Source of the DNA: Garcia nutans
Taxonomy: Eukaryota; Streptophyta; Magnoliopsida; Malpighiales; Euphorbiaceae
NCBI GenBank assembly: GCA_947685225.1
Contig: CANTUV010000007.1
Coordinates: 19,798,501-19,862,500 of the forward strand
Reading direction: 5' to 3'
DNA: 64,000 bases
Below, piece by piece: positions 60,115-64,000 of the stretch. Position 1 is the first letter of the stretch. Each line of letters begins with the position of its first letter. The notes under the pieces were generated by a model. The model had not been told where the DNA came from, made no database searches, and was given only the letters and a program-made list of their open reading frames with translations. Made by a program: the position numbers and the translations under genes.

Positions 60115-61459
60115 AGAAATTTCTGATTTCCTCTCCATCTTCCACGCCATCTTCTAACATCATCACCATCTTCTCTCTATTTCTTCTTCCTTTCATCAAA
60201 TTAATCAAGGATTAAGGGAAACTCACATATAGGTTTAGATTTTTAGAAGAATAAGCTAGAAAAGGCAAGATTATCAATAAGTAATCAAAGGGAAAGAGAG
60301 AAAAAGAAAGAGAAAGAGGAATTTTGAAGAGGTATGTGCTTTTGATTTATAATTTGCAAATATATGAATTTTTATGAGTTTTAATGATTTCTTGAAAATA
60401 TTGATTAAATGGATTGATGAGTGAAAATAACTTTTATATGATGGGTTTGATTCTTAACTCAATCTTTATGAGAATTGAGTGGTGATGTTGTTTTTATCCA
60501 TATGAAATGGTTGAAAGTTTGATTAAGTGAAGTTGTAGTAAAATATTTGATATGAATTCTTTTTATGTCAAAACTTTGAGTTTGATACATTATTATCTTA
60601 GATCTTCAATACATTTTTGTTTAATGAAGTTAAAAGTGCAGAATACAAGATTTTGGGATGCCATGGGCGTGGCTTAAAGGTTCCATGGATGTGGCATCAA
60701 AGTTGAAACTATTGGAGGAAGAATTACTCTAAAAATAGACCCAAAATCAATGCCACGGTCGTGGCAAATGAGTGCCACGACCGTGGGGTTGAAAGCGTGA
60801 CTGTTTTTTTAAGAATTTTGATAAAATAGAGTCAATCTCAATGCCACGGTCGTGGACCTTGAATGTCACGACCATGGGGGTCTCCAAAGTTATTTGACAA
60901 CTTCATTTGGTATCCCACGGGCGTAGGGTTGTGATGTCATGGCCGTGGGATACCTAAATAATATTTTTGGCTTGTATTTTGTGATATACAGGCCTAGTAT
61001 GAGGCTAATATGTTTATGTTTCTTACTTTTGTGTTGAGAATTCATGTATATGTGTTAAAAGTATGAAAAAGAGTGATAAACTTTAGATATGTAACAAATA
61101 TATATCATACTAAATGTTGATAAAAGTATTGTACCAGTGAAATGATATAAATAATTCAGTGTTAATCAAAACTAATGAATTGCCCAAATCATACTAATTT
61201 TATATCAAGGTTTGGATTGAATGGCTAACCAGAGGAAGGATAGCCATAGTGATAGTGGGCACCTCGTGTAATTAATGGACACATTGTGTTATCAGTGATA
61301 GTGGGCATAATTGCCATTATACATTCTTGAGATTTGGCATTAAAATTGCTACACTAATATGTTATCCAAATCTATGATCTGAGTTTAGTATGTATGGGCA
61401 TATTTAATGAAGATATCTTTTGAAAATATATGTGAACATGATAGTTATGAATAATGGAA
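59840..61459 (+). repeat. LARD-like element 3' LTR, truncated
   Basis: It matches LTR bases 54037 to about 55660, then departs at AATAATGGAA. It contains (TA/TG)n at 60085-60113 and a decayed copy of the palindrome array at 60656-60950. The last 1.1 kb, including the paired hairpin, is missing. Confidence 0.85.
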
Positions 61460-61861
61460 TTGTCACCTGTGCAATGCATATAAACATTTTGCATTGGCAT
61501 TGTTTTTAAAGTGTTACTATTTTCAAAGTTTGTACCACTAGGCTTTTGGCTTAGTGTGATTGTAACTCATTGCACAGGTGACAGGGGTGATCTGGTAGAG
61601 TCGGAGAGTTCTACTAGACCAAGTCAGGTCAAGACTCATGTTTATTGAGCTTGAAGCACTTCTGCTACAACAAGATCAAAGCCATTTTGTCAGCATGTAT
61701 AAATTTTATATTATAATACATTTTAATATTATGTGTATCATATTATGTTTTGAGAGTATGTATATATTGTAAATTATAAAGGATGTTTTTAGAAATGGAG
61801 TAGTGTGAGGTTTTATATATTTTGATATGTATAAATATAAATATATATGTATAAATATTTT
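61460..61861 (+). repeat. Tekay-type LTR fragment, + orientation
   Basis: It holds the paired hairpin region (CTAGGC-TTTT-GGCTTAG then TGTG-CACA arms, 61536-61576), CAGGTGACAGG and GTCAGCATGTATAAATTTTAT, the wording of the R/U5 part of Tekay LTRs. It is inverted relative to the LTR that begins at 61862. Both ends are cut. Confidence 0.72.
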
Positions 61862-64000
61862 TGTAACATCCTTATACCCAATATACGTATACTACATACA
61901 CCCAACATATGTAATATGCGAATATATGATACAAGAATGTCACAACCTATTTTATCAAAACAAATCTTTACTTATAAAATCTGTATAAACTTAAATCATT
62001 TAACTAATACCATATAAATAATATATGAAATATTACTTGCTAAAACACATATATAACTTCATTACCAAAGGTTTATCCAAAATATTTTTGATAGTTTACG
62101 GAATATACATATATATACATATCAAAATATAACATAATATACATGAAATCAATATGTATAAAAATATAAAATATATACATGTTGGCAGTTTGTCTCTGAT
62201 CTTGATGTCTAACAATCAACTCTATACTCAAGATCTCAAGCCTAGACTCGAGTCGGCCTAGGTGAACTTTCCGGCTCAACCGGATCTACCCTGTCACCTG
62301 AGTGATGAATCACAATCGCACTAAGCCAAAAGCCTAGTGATATAAACTTTGATAACAATATAGTTCAAATGCAATGCCAATGCACAATACATAAGGATAT
62401 TATATCTTATAACATTGTAACTTAATATATTGCTCAATTGTTCCACAATTCATAATTAACATAAAAGCAAACATAAGCATGGGCCTAAAAGAATCCAATA
62501 TGCTATTCAAATCCCAGAGTTACTTCTTTGGTCCAAGATGACACCATGTCTCTAGCACTGAAGGCAAATCATAATCACAAAGAGGATTACCTCATATGTA
62601 ACATCCCAACTAGGCTTCAAGGACTAGGCCCAACCCAGCTTCAAGAGTCTGCTACATCATGTAACAACCTAACTAGGCTTCAAGGACCAAGCCAACCCAG
62701 CTTCAAGGGATTGTTACATCTTAGGCCTGCCGCCAAACACAAAACTCTGAAAATTAAATATCATACTAGGCACACAATTCTTTCATAATTCCATTATCAA
62801 GTTCTTTCTAATTTTCTCATGATCAAACTAGGCACAATGCCTCAAATATCTCACTTATATCAATATAGCCATTACCAATGACTTTACATACCATCTTTAA
62901 TGCACACATAACAAATTGCATTTCCCATACATTTTGGGTCATTATCATATTTTGCACATAGTTCACTTATACAAATCATAGCATATTACTCATGTACCAA
63001 CAATGTAGCAAGTAACTTAACACATTTTCCAACCAAATGTGTTAATTCCCAATGTCATGTAAATATAAGCAATTATTCAAAGTTTGTACTTACCTCTAAA
63101 AGCAACAAACACCACTTTCAACCTCCTATTCCAAGATATCCCGCAACACTTGGACTGGGGTAACTCAAGTCTTTTCAAAGCCTAAACCAAATGTGATTAT
63201 AAATAATCACTTAGTAATACACTTATAGGTATAAACAAAACCTCTCAACAAAAGGATAAGATACACAAAGAAAAATAAGAAAAAAAAACTATCTAGGATA
63301 AACTCTACACATGAGACGCTCAACAACACGGGTGTGTCAATAACTGTACCTTAAACCCACAACATATAAGCTTTGACACTCTTAGTGACATGGGCGTGTC
63401 AATAACCGTGTCCTAAGCTCTGTATTACAGTAGATAAGACACATCCAGAGACATGGGCATGTCCCTGCCCATGCCAAACCTCTTACAACACAGTAGCTAT
63501 GACACGCTCAGTGACATAGGCGTGTCACTACACGTGTCAATACTACAACATTATAGAAGCTGTGACACACTCAATGACATGGGTGTGTCACTGCACGTGT
63601 CACCAACACTGAAAACAGAACCATCGACAGGCCCAAAGATATGGTTGTGTCACCGGGTGTGTCAGGTCAAAAATCCTGATATCAACACATAATTGTCACA
63701 TCCAAAATTATTTTTCTTTACCCTTTTCAACTCTATTCAAACTCAACTAAATTCATCATTATACCACAAAATACTTGTATAAACATCAAAACAACTTAAT
63801 TAAAAGCAAAAATACACAATTACAGCCATGACCTCATAACTCAAAAGTTACACAACCCAAAGCTCTTATTCTCTTCACCAAACTTAACCATATCTTCAAT
63901 CCAACCCTAATTTCATAGTTAACTTTTGATGTGACAATAGTCAAAAGAAATTCAAACATATCAATACCAACCATTAACACATACTACACCAAACATCCAA
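61862..64000 (-). repeat. Tekay-type LTR, cut by the right window edge
   Basis: It starts TGTAACATCC and follows the T3 LTR layout: GCATGTATA region near 62180, hairpin region at 62292-62337, CTTCAAGG repeat block at 62597-62716, and a palindrome array at 63330-63665. Its outer end lies beyond 64000. No gene is present. Confidence 0.82.
63330..63665. repeat. Palindrome array in rightmost LTR
   Basis: This is a diverged counterpart of 42340-42695: repeated GACACGCTCAGTGACAT-GGCGTGTCACT with arms such as GACATGGGTGTGTC. Several arms are decayed. Confidence 0.78.

Larger units (their letters stand above)
54037..61459 (+). mobile_element. Noncoding LTR element (LARD-like), 3' end lost
   Basis: A 5' LTR 54037-56757, an initiator-Met primer site 56763-56774, a 3.1-kb interior, a purine tract 59827-59839 and a second LTR from 59840 lie in order on the + strand. 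The interior has no recognisable gag or pol; all open frames are short. Copies of the LTR are similar but carry scattered substitutions, so the insertion is much older than T2. It must have relied on proteins of an autonomous relative. The second LTR stops matching at 61459. Confidence 0.78.

Noticed and set aside
1..64000. CRISPR arrays, bacterial defence systems, operons or phage genes
   Set aside because: The tandem repeats lie in LTRs of plant retrotransposons, spacers are not unique, and no associated gene exists.

Overview
The window is nuclear DNA of a flowering plant; nothing in the sequence lets me name the species. The evidence is Ty3/gypsy LTR retrotransposons of plant lineages (Tekay/Del chromoviruses, Athila, Tat), initiator-Met and Asp tRNA primer sites, AT-rich noncoding DNA and many microsatellites. 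I see no host protein gene, no tRNA or rRNA gene, no CRISPR and nothing bacterial. The window is intergenic repeat DNA built by repeated insertion of retrotransposons into one another.

Layout of 1-24734, a nest read from the inside out. T2 (5197-15366, + strand) is a complete Tekay-type chromovirus. It has 2653-bp LTRs with no difference I could find, an AAAAA target duplication and one uninterrupted 1549-codon gag-pol frame with a C-terminal chromodomain. It sits in the 5' LTR of T1 (1-17151, - strand, extending past the left edge), an older Tekay copy with broken frames. T1 sits in the gag gene of Athila A (17152-20238, - strand). Athila A sits in the gag gene of chromovirus C (20239-24613, - strand), which carries an extra coiled-coil ORF between primer site and gag. 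C sits in the gag start of a Tekay fragment, T6 (24614-24734).

Layout of 24735-49725. Athila B (24735-36039, - strand) has a truncated 3' LTR, an Athila accessory ORF with one internal stop, a Tekay solo LTR (29092-32007) and a decayed pol. At 36039/36040 its protease sequence is fused to the 3' coding end of T3 (36040-43481, - strand), a heavily mutated Tekay copy with its 5' LTR. T3 lies in a Tekay LTR fragment, T4 (43482-45541), which had itself entered the integrase of a Tat-lineage element on the + strand (45542-about 49725). That Tat tail shows the lineage's usual 3' features: a 43-bp tandem array, an antisense accessory ORF with at least one intron, a polypurine tract and an LTR.

Layout of 49726-64000. 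AT-rich DNA without genes (49726-54036) holds an RNase H-like scrap and a palindrome-rich repeat. It is followed by a noncoding LARD-like LTR element (54037-61459), an LTR fragment (61460-61861) and a further Tekay LTR cut by the window edge (61862-64000).

How the parts work together: only T2 looks able to move by itself. Its polyprotein would supply Gag, protease, reverse transcriptase, RNase H and integrase, with the chromodomain expected to steer integration into heterochromatin, which fits the nest. The most striking unexplained signals are noncoding: palindromic arrays with a CACGG/CCGTG core shared by LTRs of unrelated lineages, a paired-hairpin module conserved with compensatory changes in at least five LTR types, and two compensating hairpins in Athila.
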